Below, in pieces: positions 22,560-32,690 of a stretch of 64,000 nt of DNA. Position numbers and translations under genes: made by a program. Positions within the stretch are counted from its first letter, which is position 1, and each line of letters opens with the position of its first letter. Under the pieces are notes generated by a model that saw only the letters and a program-made list of their open reading frames with translations, did not search any database and was not told where the DNA came from. Source of the DNA: Anadara kagoshimensis. Lineage: Eukaryota > Mollusca > Bivalvia > Arcoida > Arcidae. The stretch lies in assembly GCA_021292105.1 (NCBI GenBank), contig CM037869.1, positions 51,019,851-51,083,850 of the forward strand. Reading direction: 5' to 3'.

Positions 22560-23900
22560 TGTTCTTTTTAAGCCTCACTCAATGTATTGCCAACTCCCAT
22601 TTATAACGCCAAAATTTGACTGCACAAACGTTCGAAGTTAATTGAGATTTAACTCCAGTTGTAGTTGTACAACAAATCAGATCGCCTTTGAAATAATGCA
22701 TAAATCCACATAAAGGTTTTATAATGCTAAAACTGTTTTGACATTTTTGGTAAACTGGATCTCATATAATTTGGCTTGTCAAATTATTGTTAATTGTACT
22801 TGTTGCAAATCGAAACTATGTGTTTAAAAAAAACAATGCACAGAATTGCCAAAAGGGATGATAAAAGAGTTCAAAAAGTTATGATTTTTTTTTTTTTTTG
22901 TAAATTTGAATCCACTTAATGGGGCATGTCAAATACATGTAACTGTATAGTGCTGTAAAAGAAAGCCTTTTTGAAGAAAGCCTACAGAGGAATATATATA
23001 AAAGATGTGTTTTTCTCTTTTTTTAATACATTTTTGGGATTCTAGATCTCACTGTGGTCTGCCACATAATTGTACTTACTGCAAAACAAAACGAACGGTT
23101 AGCTGCAAAATATAACTGATTGCTTCAACGCCAATACATAATGTCTCCAAACAGGACTTATAATGCTATAAAAAGGTGTTTAAAAGAATTGGTAAACGAG
23201 ATACTACTTGATATGGCTTGTCAAATTATTCTCCTTGCTGCAAAAACGGGATGTTTTTTTCAACAACAAAAATAGTTCACAAAATCGCCAAAATGGGACT
23301 ATGATCCTAAAAAAGAGTTGAAAAGTTTTCCTAATGCATATTCCATTCTAATGTAGCTTTTTAATTACCTGTACCAGCTGCATATCAAACGGCTTTGTTA
23401 AAAAAGCAAAGAGATTTAAAATACTAAAAAGAGTTTAAAAGTTCTAACGTTTTCGTATCTGTAGCTTGTCAATTAACTGTATTAGCTGCAAATCAAAACA
23501 GCAAATGGACTTAAAAGAGATTTAAAATGTTAAAAAGAGTTGAAAAAAGTTCTGACATTTCGGTATCGAAGATTTCGCGTAATGTTGCTTATCTAATAAT
23601 TGCACTTACTACAAACACGGTTTTTGGTTAGTTTATTTTTTAAACATTTTAGTTAAATATATATACATAGTTCCAACCTAATAAAATTAAAATGTAAGGG
23701 TCGAACAAATTTAAGCTAGATCTTGCTAAATGTTGCTTGTAGAACAAGTGTACTTTCTGCAAAACAAAACGGGTTGCAATAAAAAAAACCAGTGCAAGTC
23801 CACAACAGGTGTTTATAATGCTGAAAAGAATTGAAAAAAATTTGTCAATTTTAGTAAAATAGTTCCTACTTAACGCGGTATTTATAATTGTTGCACTTAC
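22560..23900 (-). repeat. degenerate tandem array downstream of a possible exon
   Basis: About eight diverged units of roughly 100-280 bp. Each contains a GCTTGTCAAATTATT / TTGTACTTACTGC / GCAAAACAAAACG-type segment and an AAAAAGAGTTGAAAA segment. On the minus strand several units include GCA|GTAAGT-like sequence, resembling the donor and first intron bases at 23900. It begins exactly where the intron of the 23901-23983 candidate would begin. Confidence 0.6.
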
Positions 23901-23983
23901 TGTTGTTGCGCTTTTCTTTTTAATTTGTTCTCTATTTCCTTCTTCTTTGCCATACGGTGGTAAGCTCCGAAAATTACAGACAT
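23901..23983 (-). CDS. possible 5' coding exon, 27 codons, paralogous to 6732-6814
   Basis: On the minus strand an ATG (plus-strand 23981-23983) starts 27 codons beginning MSVIFGAYHRMAKKK and continuing with EIENKLKRKAQQ. It ends with CA directly before GTAAGT, phase 2, exactly as in the exon at 6732-6814 and of equal length. Shared positions include M1, S2, G6, Y8, K15, I17, E18, K22, R23 and A25. Flanking DNA is not similar, so the match is in the coding stretch. Unspliced, the frame ends at the TAA of GTAAGT. No downstream exon found; function unknown. Confidence 0.42.
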
Positions 23984-24192
23984 CTTGAAGTTTTAATTTC
24001 AAAACAGAACTTCTAAATTTCAACCTTCTGTAAAGACAGGTGTGGATGCCGTATATTCCCAAGTGCGAACTAATGAACTGTGATGCTACAGTCCCTTTTG
24101 CTTTGATTTTTTAATTATCTTGAATGGAACGATCCACGTGTCTTTAAGCGCTTCTCTGCTGCCAAACAACCAATAGATTTTAGGATATAAAA

Positions 24193-24403
24193 CAGGTCTG
24201 TCAAAAGTTTAACATTCCGCTAACGATTTAGTGTCACACCCACAGCTCACCCCGGCCTCTGGTTGGCTATATCTTGACTAAGCTATCCTTATATCATTCG
24301 GCAGATTTTGTCAACTGGCTAACTATGTCTCAGACAATCTATACTCGAGCTTCGTCTCTTTTTCGTTAGCACAGTGTTAAACGTTCGACAGGCCTCTACT
24401 GTA
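24193..24403. mobile_element. MITE family F
   Basis: Left CAGGTCTGTCAAAAGTTTAA, right in reverse CAGTAGAGGCCTGTCGAACG then TTTAACACTGTGCTAACGAA. The terminal inverted repeats pair over about 40 bp with mismatches. TA follows the right end. Confidence 0.85.
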
Positions 24404-24588
24404 TTTATCCAACACCCAATTATCAATTAGACGAACTATCTTTCAAAATACCTGTAGTTAGGTATTGATGTTTGTGTAGACTACGGCGTTTTTTATGATT
24501 TATTGGGTAGAATTTATAATAGAACAGGTTCTATCATACAGAGAAAAAGCAATTTCAACAAACGCTTAATTTGGATGTCAACTACATT

Positions 24589-24846
24589 ACCGACCTGTTG
24601 AAAGTTTAACACCGAGCTATCGAAAGGCAGTCGAGCTCGAGTAACCAGGATATATATAGCTACACCGAGCTACCAACAGGCAGAAAAACTCGAGTAACCA
24701 CAATAATTACAGCTACTGGCCAAAGTAGATACCAGCTGCAGTAAAGCTGTGATTTATTCTAGTAGCTAACTAGAGCCCAAGATTAGCCGCCTATTCGGCA
24801 TCAATTCGTAAGCTTAGCATTAAACTTTCGACAGGCCTGTACTGTA
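24589..24846. mobile_element. MITE family F
   Basis: Left CCGACCTGTTGAAAGTTTAA, right ACTTTCGACAGGCCTGTACTG followed by TA. It contains a local internal duplication (CACCGAGCTA..CAGGCAG twice, 24620-24690). Immediately followed by another F copy. Confidence 0.85.
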
Positions 24847-24855
24847 GTCGTGCAA

Positions 24856-25066
24856 TATAGATCTGTCGAAAGTTTAACACTGTGCTAAGGAAAAGGAGAT
24901 GATGCTAGACTGTTAAGGACAGCTAGTGGATGAAAAGCTGCCAAATGACTTAAAGGTAGCTAATTTGGAAATACAGCTAAATACGTGCCGGTATGAGCTG
25001 CCTGAGCTGCCGATTCGATACTAATTCGTTAGCTTATTGTAAAACTTTCGACAGACCTATACTGTA
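24856..25066. mobile_element. MITE family F
   Basis: Left GATCTGTCGAAAGTTTAACA, right AAACTTTCGACAGACCTATA then CTGTA. Only 9 bp separate it from the preceding F copy. Confidence 0.85.
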
Positions 25067-25416
25067 TATATCGGAATAGAAATTACCATTCTGTTGATAA
25101 TGAAAATGGTATGTTCGAAATGGAATGAATAAAATGACCCACCAGGAAGAAATATCTTTTCAAGAAAAAAAAAAGACTAAATTTTTTCTTAACAAAAATT
25201 TTAAAACTGTGTCTTTGTTAACAAAATTAATTATTTATTTAACCTGGTAGAAGTAGCATAAGAATAAACATATCGACAGAACGGCGTCGGTGGAAAAGAG
25301 ACAAAACACACTCAGTGTCCCAAATTCCCAAATATGCTAAATAATTTAAACTATCCAGACAACCTTTAACGTGTCATTGTTCCAAGTTACTTTAATTCTC
25401 AATTTAGTTTTATATG

Positions 25417-25517
25417 TGGCGCTGTAGTTAAAAGCAGTAGGTGCTTACCTTGTCAGACTACCGGCTTACTTTCCCTGATGTGCTCAAAATATAAGGTTCT
25501 TGCTTTGCTTTTGCATA
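25417..25517 (+). repeat. dispersed repeat E, partial
   Basis: GTGGCGCTGTAGTTAAAAGC, AGTAGGTGCTTACC and CCGGCTTACTTTCCCTGATG follow the E order. It ends at the G-family MITE that starts at 25518. Confidence 0.65.
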
Positions 25518-25680
25518 CAGTCAAACCTGTCTTTAAAGGCCATCCCAAGGGAACCAGTAAAAGTGGCCTTTATGGACGGGTGACCCTTATATACAGGTTC
25601 AAACAATATGAATAAAGAACAATTGGGATACAATTATTCTGGCCTTTATAAGCAGGTGGCCCTTATATAGAGGTGGCTAT
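25518..25680. mobile_element. MITE family G
   Basis: Starts TA then CAGTCAAACCTGTCTTTAAA. The interior has GGGAACCAGTAAAAGTGGCC and ATATGAATAAAGAACAATTG, the latter present in opposite orientation in the 20.5-kb copy. The right terminus is eroded after TATAGAGGTGGC. Confidence 0.85.
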
Positions 25681-25811
25681 ATTGATTTAGACATAGACCA
25701 GTTTGTCTATGTTTGATCGGAGAATGATTTTCTACTTACAAAGGCAGGATTGAAAACAACCATGTTTTAGAGAAAACAAATTGTGTAAGTCTACACTTCT
25801 AAATCACATTT

Positions 25812-26016
25812 TCTGACGTTTAACAATAAGCTAATGAATTATGCCGATTCTTCAGCTCAAACCACGCCATCGTTAATGATACTTGGATGTGCTAACTCTC
25901 TCTACCCACTGGCCAGCTTTTCTGTCACTGATTATCAATATCTCAGTCATTCGGCAACCGAACCTTGAGTTTATTTCGTTAATCCAGTGTTAAACTTTCG
26001 ACAGATTAGTACTGTA
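25812..26016. mobile_element. MITE family F
   Basis: The left end is eroded (GACGTTTAACAATAAGCTAA). The right end GTGTTAAACTTTCGACAGAT then TAGTACTGTA is well kept. Confidence 0.75.
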
Positions 26017-26019
26017 TAT

Positions 26020-26705
26020 TCTCGCCTTTCAAATTTGTGAAATGCCGAGCTCATGGGAAAAACCTCAATGTTTTGGTTTAAGTGGTTGCTCCATGATTTG
26101 GTATCCGTGCTTGACTATTCTGCAACACTTATGTGCAATGTTGCCTTCATAAAAGACAATATTGTTTCAAAAAACTTGGAGAGAAAAAAATCCTACATTG
26201 AACTAGTTTGAAAAAAATACAGGTAGCTCAAATGTAGTAGCAAACGTTGGAAAACAAAGTCAGGGGCTTATGACATCGACCACATTTTTGAAGCTTGAAA
26301 ATATTAAAACTTAAAAACCAATGACAAAACATTTACAAATGAAAAACTATAGCAATTTAAACCAAAGTTCATTTATAAAGCCATGGCTTTGACAATATTG
26401 GCTCAAAAACATTAAAAATTAAATTCTAACTTGAAACATTAAAAATAGCTAAATAGCTATATAGCAGTAAAGCCAGTAAGATACAAAATAAGGTCATTTT
26501 CTTGAAAAATGGCATTGACCTAATTTTGAGGATACTTTAAAAAAATTGTCAAAACTTAAAAATGACATCATCTGCTCTAATAGTCAAGTTATAAGAACTA
26601 GAATAAATTTGTTAAAGCAAAATTAAGCATAAAAACCACACAAACCATTTTCCAACCGATTTCAAGAAATGAAAAAAAACTATAGCTGCTCAAGACCATA
26701 AATAG
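26020..26705. other. no gene recognised
   Basis: AT-rich DNA with weak internal repetition of AACTTAAAAA-like phrases (26290-26620). No element or exon recognised. Confidence 0.4.
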
Positions 26706-27031
26706 TAGTGGTGTTCTAATTAATCGAATCGAATAATCGAAATTTGATTGGTTACTTCAACCAACTAAGCAATCGATTATAAAATTGAATAAATCAAATA
26801 AAAACGATTATGAAAAAACACATTCGGCCTCCGAACACAATTTTGACCCGAGTTTACGTACGTAACTTACAGCAAATAGCCTATACCGAAAAGCATAATC
26901 AAGAGAAATTAACATTTCTAGTAACCGATACTCGTTTAAAAGCCTCCTTACCATTGGTTGTTTTTCATTTTCCCAGCTAATCAAATAACGGGTCACTGGA
27001 AATGAAACAGCTGATGTTATATTTTTATTTT

Positions 27032-27066
<35 letters not shown>

Positions 27067-27155
27067 TTAAAAAGTACTTATCGATTATAACTGATGATTG
27101 ATCGGTTGCACTGAACCGATAATCAACATTAAATTGTAACCAATTCCCAACACTA
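26706..27155. mobile_element. MITE with TAGTGTTGGGAATT-like ends
   Basis: The right terminus read in reverse is TAGTGTTGGGAATTGG; the left terminus TAGTGGTGTTCTAATT is a degraded match. The interior is rich in AATCGATTA motifs and holds a TTTA tetranucleotide run at about 27024-27068. Ends of this kind are seen in hAT MITEs (recall). The target-site duplication is unclear. Confidence 0.55.
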
Positions 27156-28064
27156 CTAGGATAAGTCAAATGTGACATATATTTTTCCTTTCGTCTTCAC
27201 CGTGGCCTAGTTGAAGCTATGGCAACGCAACAAACAAATCTGAATTGCAATGGCTATCATATATTTCTGAACAAGTTTATTGAGATTTGATAAATTGTTT
27301 CAGAAAGTAAAAAATGTGTGTTAACGGTACACGCACACTGAAATTTTTGTCCTATCGTTAAGAAAAAACTTCCACGGCATGGTGAATACTTATCTAATTG
27401 AAACTGGATTGACAATGTTGGAAATCTATAACAAGTCCTACAGATGTTCAAGATGTTGACATTATTTAAACCATTAAGAGGAACCGTGTCAGAATAAACA
27501 CTTGATGTTATATCTGGCTCTAAGAGGAAATTGTCTTCCTTGAAGATTCCCAAACATTTCTTAAAACATTTTGAAAAAGACCCGAACAATTGTATAAAAC
27601 AAATATGGTTTCCTTGACGACATACACACATAATCAACGAAAGAAAAGGAAAATCATTAATTTGAAATACTTATATATTGCGTTCTGAAAATTTCAATTA
27701 TATTAGGACTTGTGTATGAAATACTTAAATTTTTAAAAAGTTATCACATCAAAGAGAACTAGTTCATACAGAATCGATATTCACTCTAATAATTGATTTT
27801 ACAATTCAGTTGCGAATTTTACAGCTAAGAATTTTTGTCTAATGTTCTAGGGAAAATCAAACAATTCTGATCATTGGCTGACAATATATAGTTTAAGGAA
27901 CTTTTTAAAAGTTTTTAAATGAAAAAAAAACACCAATTCGGATCGTGAACTGACAAGTTTGTATAAGTTATAAAACTGAGTACAATGTCTAGTATTATAT
28001 TGTAGGGTGTTCATATTTCTCTTATTTTATGTCGCGTCTCGTATGCATCTAAAATGTCGTAGCA
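27156..28064. other. no gene confirmed
   Basis: Non-repetitive stretch. A 126-codon minus-strand frame (27257-27637) has no recognisable domain, no splice context and average composition, so it was not called as a gene. Confidence 0.35.
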
Positions 28065-28069
28065 ATTGC

Positions 28070-28400
28070 GTGGTATTCAGATACAGCTACATACCATTCA
28101 GCTACAATTACATGTCATTCAGCAGCTACAATTACATGATATTCAGCTAGAGCTACATATGCAACTACATAACATTCAGCTACAGCTGTATGCTTTTTAG
28201 CTGAAACTACAAGATATTCAGAAGCAAGTACACATATTGAGCTACATGTACAATTACATGATATTCAGCTGAAAGCCGTATATGCAGCTAAAGGTGGTAT
28301 ATTCAGTTTCAACTGCATATTATATTAGATTGTTCAGCTATAACTACGTGATGTTTAGCTCATAATTACTACAATTCAGCTATAGATGTTATTCGTTTAC
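28070..28400. repeat. degenerate minisatellite (ATTCAGCTACA type)
   Basis: Units of about 20-30 bp built on ATTCAGCTACAATTACATGA, about 12-14 copies with many substitutions and length changes. Confidence 0.8.
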
Positions 28401-28707
28401 ATATATTTATAATTGCAATATCTGTCCTTCAATAAAGTATTTGACATCGAGTATACTTTGCAACTTCATAGAGACATTGCCCCACGCGCTGACGTGATAA
28501 CGTCGAAGACGACCCATCTTTATTGAGAAGGTGCACAACAGCGCATTTCAAAATTGTTTACAAATTAACATGGAAAATGTGAGACGGATATAAATTATTT
28601 CTTATAAATATTGTAAATATAATAAATAGGGCAATTTTCCCATGCCTTTATGAACTTGCAAAGTATAATGGGCTGTCTCATATTTTTGCATAAAAGGCGA
28701 ATTGATA

Positions 28708-28920
28708 GAATGTTTCACTCAATCGAGACGTCGCCATCTTTGGTTGAAGCGGCAGAATTTTTGACCTTTGCAGTGCCGTAAGGGCAATTTGTAGGGATGG
28801 GTCTCTTACGTGTCAGGCCTACCTTGACACAGGACATCGGGTTTGAAGGACTCGTCCGAGTGCTTGGCGAAAGAATAGTCAATATTAATTTTCAAGTCAC
28901 ACAACCTCGTTCGCATGCTT
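28708..28920 (-). mobile_element. SINE family A, 3' part
   Basis: Tail TCAATCGAGACGTCGCCATC, then TTGACCTTTGCAGTGCCG, ACACAGGACATCGGGTTTG and GAGTGCTTGGCGAAAGAA. It is truncated before the tRNA-like head, where a G-family MITE follows. Confidence 0.8.
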
Positions 28921-28932
28921 CCGCTTTAAGTA

Positions 28933-29025
28933 CAGCCAAACCTGTCAATAAAAAACACCTAAGGGAACCAGTACAATGACCTTTACGGGCAGTTGGCTTT
29001 TATATACCGGTTCAAATAATATGAA
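28933..29025. mobile_element. MITE family G, left half
   Basis: Starts TA then CAGCCAAACCTGTCAATAAA and continues through GGGAACCAGTACAATGACC and ATAATATGAATAAAG. The right half is missing; a second SINE-A begins at about 29033. Confidence 0.8.
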
Positions 29026-29032
29026 TAAAGGG

Positions 29033-29230
29033 TTCTTTATCGTGCCAAGTCTACCCTGACACGGAACCTCGTTTATTTAAGTTCCCATCCGAAAGAAACG
29101 TGATTATCATTTCGTTATACCGAGTAATTACCGAGTGGCGAAAGAACAGTCGCTACTCACTTTCAAGTCGTGGGTCAATCCCGGTTAAAAGTTCGAACCC
29201 ACGACCCCCACTAACGGATCGATCACTTTT
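29033..29230 (-). mobile_element. tRNA-derived SINE, family A, 5' part
   Basis: Body TCGTGCCAAGTCTACCCTG, GACACGGAACCTCGTTTATT, AGTCGCTACTCACTTTCAAG, and tRNA-like head with TTCGAACCCACGACCCCC. The 3' tail is absent. This copy and 28708-28920 are complementary halves separated by the G MITE, so they may be one SINE disrupted by that insertion plus rearrangement. Confidence 0.8.
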
Positions 29231-29239
29231 ACATGTATG

Positions 29240-30034
29240 TGAACGGATTTGAAAAACGCTTTAACTTCACTACACTCTACTGTTTTATTTTATCAAAATC
29301 CCGTTGGGAAAAATTAAACATTTTAATTAGAAATTTATTATCAACTGGGTTTTCAAAGGTCAACAACCTGAAAACTCAATGAAATCATTACTGAAACATT
29401 TCCATAAACAAAATTATAAGAAATAAAAATATTTTTTTTCTTTTTGTTGTGGAAGTATGAAAGAATTGCACGTTTTGGAGTCGTAACATAAATGTGATTT
29501 ATGCATTGAGTGAAAAATCCAATTCTTTCATATTTCAAAAAAAATATAATTTTCATTTCTACAACATTCATTTTCTCATCAGATGTTTCCTTTGGTAGGC
29601 GCAACTATGGATGAAACATAATCATTTCACAGTGTTTGATCACACGTTAGATATAATTTTCATTTTACTGTGCCATTAGAAACAAGTTCAAGACAATAAG
29701 TTAGATTATTACATTATGATATGATTTCACTCCGAGACCTTTGTTTTGATTGGTTAAACTACTTGCACGCGCAAAGCCGTTTTTCATCATATTGCACTCT
29801 GGAACATGATAAAACACCATATTGCACTTAGCCAATCAATTCCATCGTTTGAAACTTTAATTGAACGCAAAAAGAATGAATGCACCATTTAATGACGTCA
29901 CAGACACTAGTACCTCATTAGTTGCCGCAATGCTGCTCTCGTACCGTGATGGCGGTCAGTGTAGGAGGCGAGGTATATTTATTAGTTAAATATAACACCT
30001 GTCTTCTCATTTTACATAGTTTACATGTAATAAA
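29240..30034. other. no gene recognised
   Basis: Includes one TGACGTCA (29893-29900) and a locally GC-richer patch around 29930-29975 (TGATGGCGGTCAGTGTAGG). CATATTGCACT occurs twice (29790-29845). No exon supported. Confidence 0.35.
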
Positions 30035-30102
30035 ACAATTATAGCATTTCAGTGAGTGCGATATGATGTTTTATATCGCACTCACTGAAATGCTATAATT
30101 GT
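30035..30102. repeat. perfect 30-bp-arm hairpin
   Basis: Arms at 30035-30064 and 30073-30102 are exact reverse complements around an 8-base loop. The left arm begins ACAATTATAGCATTTCAGTG. Not followed by a T run, and not part of any repeat family seen here. Confidence 0.9.
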
Positions 30103-30174
30103 ATAATGTCTAGATAATAAAACAACGTTGACAATCCAATCATGAAGAAGATAGATATTGCACTCGTACGTTAA

Positions 30175-30528
30175 GGGTCATCTAAGTAGGAAAATTCAAG
30201 TAAAACCCATTTTAATCGTCGAGTTTTCAAAAAACCTCGTAATTCTTTAACAAACCCTGGCCCCTATGCACTGCTCTATGACGTTGATATATTAATATCT
30301 TTTCATTGTTACACAAGGTGAAAATCATCTTTCCCCAACACGTGTATTTTTGCAAAATTTCCATAAAAAAATGCAACAGATATTTGAAAAATTCTTAAAT
30401 TATCAATTCCTATTTATTTTTATTTAAAATCTTCACACTGTGCAGGTAATTTCATAATTGTACCCATCTCTTACGTTTTTCAACCAAATTGTTTTTATTG
30501 AATTTTCCTACTTACATTTAGATGACCC
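30175..30528. mobile_element. TTAA-flanked MITE
   Basis: TTAA (30171-30174 and 30529-30532) flanks inverted ends GGGTCATCTAAGTAGGAAAA and, reversed, GGGTCATCTAAATGTAAGTA. The right arm has a short insertion relative to the left. TTAA duplication is typical of piggyBac and Kolobok elements; GGG termini fit Kolobok better than the CCC-ended piggyBac group. Non-coding, 354 bp. Confidence 0.8.
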
Positions 30529-30570
30529 TTAAAGGCCTGGCGAATGTGTTACACTAACCCGAGTGAGTTG

Positions 30571-30900
30571 GAGCCGAATCGACCGCTCAACTGGACCCCT
30601 TGTTAGCTTTGCGCTCGGACCATGTGGGAAAGTGAATTTTCCTTACCGTTGGTCTTTACTGATTCACCTGGTATCAGTATAATGGACTGGGGAGCGTACG
30701 CTTGTCTGCGGCGTACTGACTCTGTGAGCTAGCACGGTAAAGTCGACCTGAGTGCGCGCTAGTACAAGGCAGACCATACAACACACTCGCACTTCACATG
30801 CATACATAGATTAATCCATAGTGATTAATTAAATAGTTCTCGTCGCGAATAGCTGAAAAATTGCTGATGCGACGTTAAGCAACATTCAACCAACCAACAA
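30571..30900 (+). mobile_element. SINE family B, near full length
   Basis: Body ATGTGGGAAAGTGAATTTTC, TTCACCTGGTATCAGTATAA, GTACTGACTCTGTGAGCTAG, and the complete tail GAATAGCTGAAAAATTGCTG then GACGTTAAGCAACATTCAAC and CAACCAAC. The head region is diverged, with a poor match to the tRNA-Arg head of other copies. Confidence 0.85.
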
Positions 30901-30903
30901 ACC

Positions 30904-31052
30904 TTGTTAGCTTTGTGTAAGTCGACAGCTTTTTCGACATGTACTATGTTTTATTTTTCTCACTAGGTACCCATACTCGGTATCGACAGACGAGCTTCGG
31001 CTTCTTATAGTTAGCTCCGTGTTATACTTTCGACAGATCTGTACGTACTGTA
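30904..31052. mobile_element. MITE family F, partial
   Basis: Right terminus TTAGCTCCGTGTTATACTTT, CGACAGATCTGTACGTACTG then TA. The left part is truncated at the SINE-B tail. Confidence 0.7.
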
Positions 31053-31162
31053 GTTACGTTTAATTTTTATTTTTAATATAACTTCATTAGTTTTATAAAT
31101 TTTTTAGCCATTTCCCCCCAAAAATGTGTCATTTTTAGTCTGAAACTCTCAGTGTTCTTTCT

Positions 31163-31275
31163 CAATTTTGATTACACACGTGACGTGGTGGATTTAGATA
31201 GCTAAACAGGAGGTAAATAACCTACCGAGCACCCGGCTCACTTCCCTGATGTAAGTTCAATTGTTTACTAGACAA
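31163..31275 (+). repeat. dispersed repeat E
   Basis: GATTACACACGTGACGTGGT, TAGATAGCTAAACAGGAGG, GAGCACCCGGCTCACTTCCC and TGATGTAAGTTCA follow the E module order. Confidence 0.7.
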
Positions 31276-31694
31276 GTTATTGTCTGGTCTGTCATTTGAA
31301 ATTTCCAAAAAATGCGAAAACAAAATTAATATCACTTTGTCGTTACCCTCCCGTTCTAGATTTAAAAAAACATTGAAATTTGGATCGTGTGTATAGTACG
31401 ATCGATGTTCAATAGAAGCTGTAAACTTTAAAGTCTTGCAGAAAAGAAGTATATTTTGTCAAATGAATTGGATATTGCATTTTAAAATAAAATGTTACAG
31501 TGAAAAAAGTAGCAATTAAGTTGCCAACTTTCTAAAATGGTAAGAAACGGATTTGTGGAGATCTGACAATGACAAAATGTACTTTTTGCACAAAAAATTC
31601 ATCTTGCCGGCTGTTATTTGCCATGGTAGTATAGAACGAATCGTCGTTGTCAGCAATCAAACGTTGCTGTCTAGTATACTATTTCACTAATACA

Positions 31695-32690
31695 CTTGTT
31701 GGGTTGAATGTTGCTTAACGTCGCATCAGCAATTGTTCAGCTATTCGCGACGAAAACTATTTTATTAATCTCTATGGATTAATCTATGAACAATTTTGTG
31801 TATGTATGTGAAGTGCGAGTGTGTTTTATGGTCTGCCTTGTACTAGCGCACACTCAGGGCGACTTTAACGTGCTATGTTACGCCACATAGCGGTGTTGCC
31901 GCATAAACGCGCCCATCACGTCTATGCGGGGAATTCCAACGCATAAAGAGGTCCGCCACGTTTATGCGGCGGCGTTCAACGCATAAAGATGTGTTGCTTA
32001 TATGTGGCACAAGGCTGCCTTTTTTACGCATAACGATGGCTAATTTTAACGAGTTGGTATGAAATTTAAAGAGCTGATATCTCGACAAAAACGGTGGTGG
32101 TGATATAAATTATGACGACGACGGTGACAATTGAGAATTTATGTTGTTGGTGTTGTTGATAATGGTAATAATAATACGAGGATAGGGGACAGGGACGATG
32201 AGAGCGCGACGGCGATGTTACCGTCGTCGTGCCGACGGCGGTAGCGATTATGACTGTAATGTTGATGATCGTTAAATTGTGATTTTGGCAGAATTTCGAC
32301 TTTTGCTTTAATAATAATAATTTTAATAAAATAGAAATAAAAATAATATAATGAGGTGGTGGTGGTGCTTTTTGTGAAGGTGGTAATAATGATGGAGATG
32401 TAAATGCAGGTGATGATAGTAATTGTTTTCTTTATGCGGTGGAATGTAGCCTTTTTGCCGCATAAAAGCTTTCTCTTTATGCGTTGAAATTCCCCACATA
32501 GACGTGTTGGAACACGTTTATGCGGCAACACCGCTATGTGGCGTAACAGTGCTAACTCACAGAGTCAGTACACCGCAAACAGGCGTACCACTCCCCAAGT
32601 TCATTATACTGATACCAGGTGAATCAGTAAAGACCAACGGCAAGGAAAATTCACTTTCCCACCAGTACTAATACACCGGTCCCTACAATC
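31695..32690 (-). mobile_element. SINE family B split by a C element
   Basis: Reverse SINE-B: the tail and body at 31695-31875 (TTGAATGTTGCTTAACGTCG to GCGACTTTAACGTGCTA) resume at 32549 (GTGCTAACTCACAGAGTCAG onward to CACTTTCCCACC). The interruption is exactly the C element at 31876-32548. The tRNA-like head beyond 32670 is lost. Confidence 0.9.
31876..32548. mobile_element. TIR element family C, copy 3 (best preserved)
   Basis: 673 bp. Both ends read TGTTACGCCACATAGCGGTG into TTGCCGCATAAACG; the first 34 bases are perfectly inverted and similarity continues to about 75 bp. GTGCTA is duplicated on each side (31870-31875 and 32549-32554) within an otherwise continuous SINE. Subterminal CGCATAAA/TTTATGCG motifs occur four or five times per side. 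The centre is GAT/GGT-rich. Short frames inside are not protein-like, so this is a non-autonomous element. Confidence 0.93.

Noticed and set aside
23649..24062. 137-codon minus-strand frame
   Set aside because: It runs through the 22.6-23.9-kb array in a different frame from the better-supported 23901-23983 exon and has no domain.
27257..27637. 126-codon minus-strand frame in non-repetitive DNA
   Set aside because: No recognisable domain, no convincing splice sites, and the length is not exceptional for AT-rich DNA.
32139..32531. 130-codon minus-strand frame
   Set aside because: It lies wholly within C copy 3 and reads simple triplet runs and terminal repeats.
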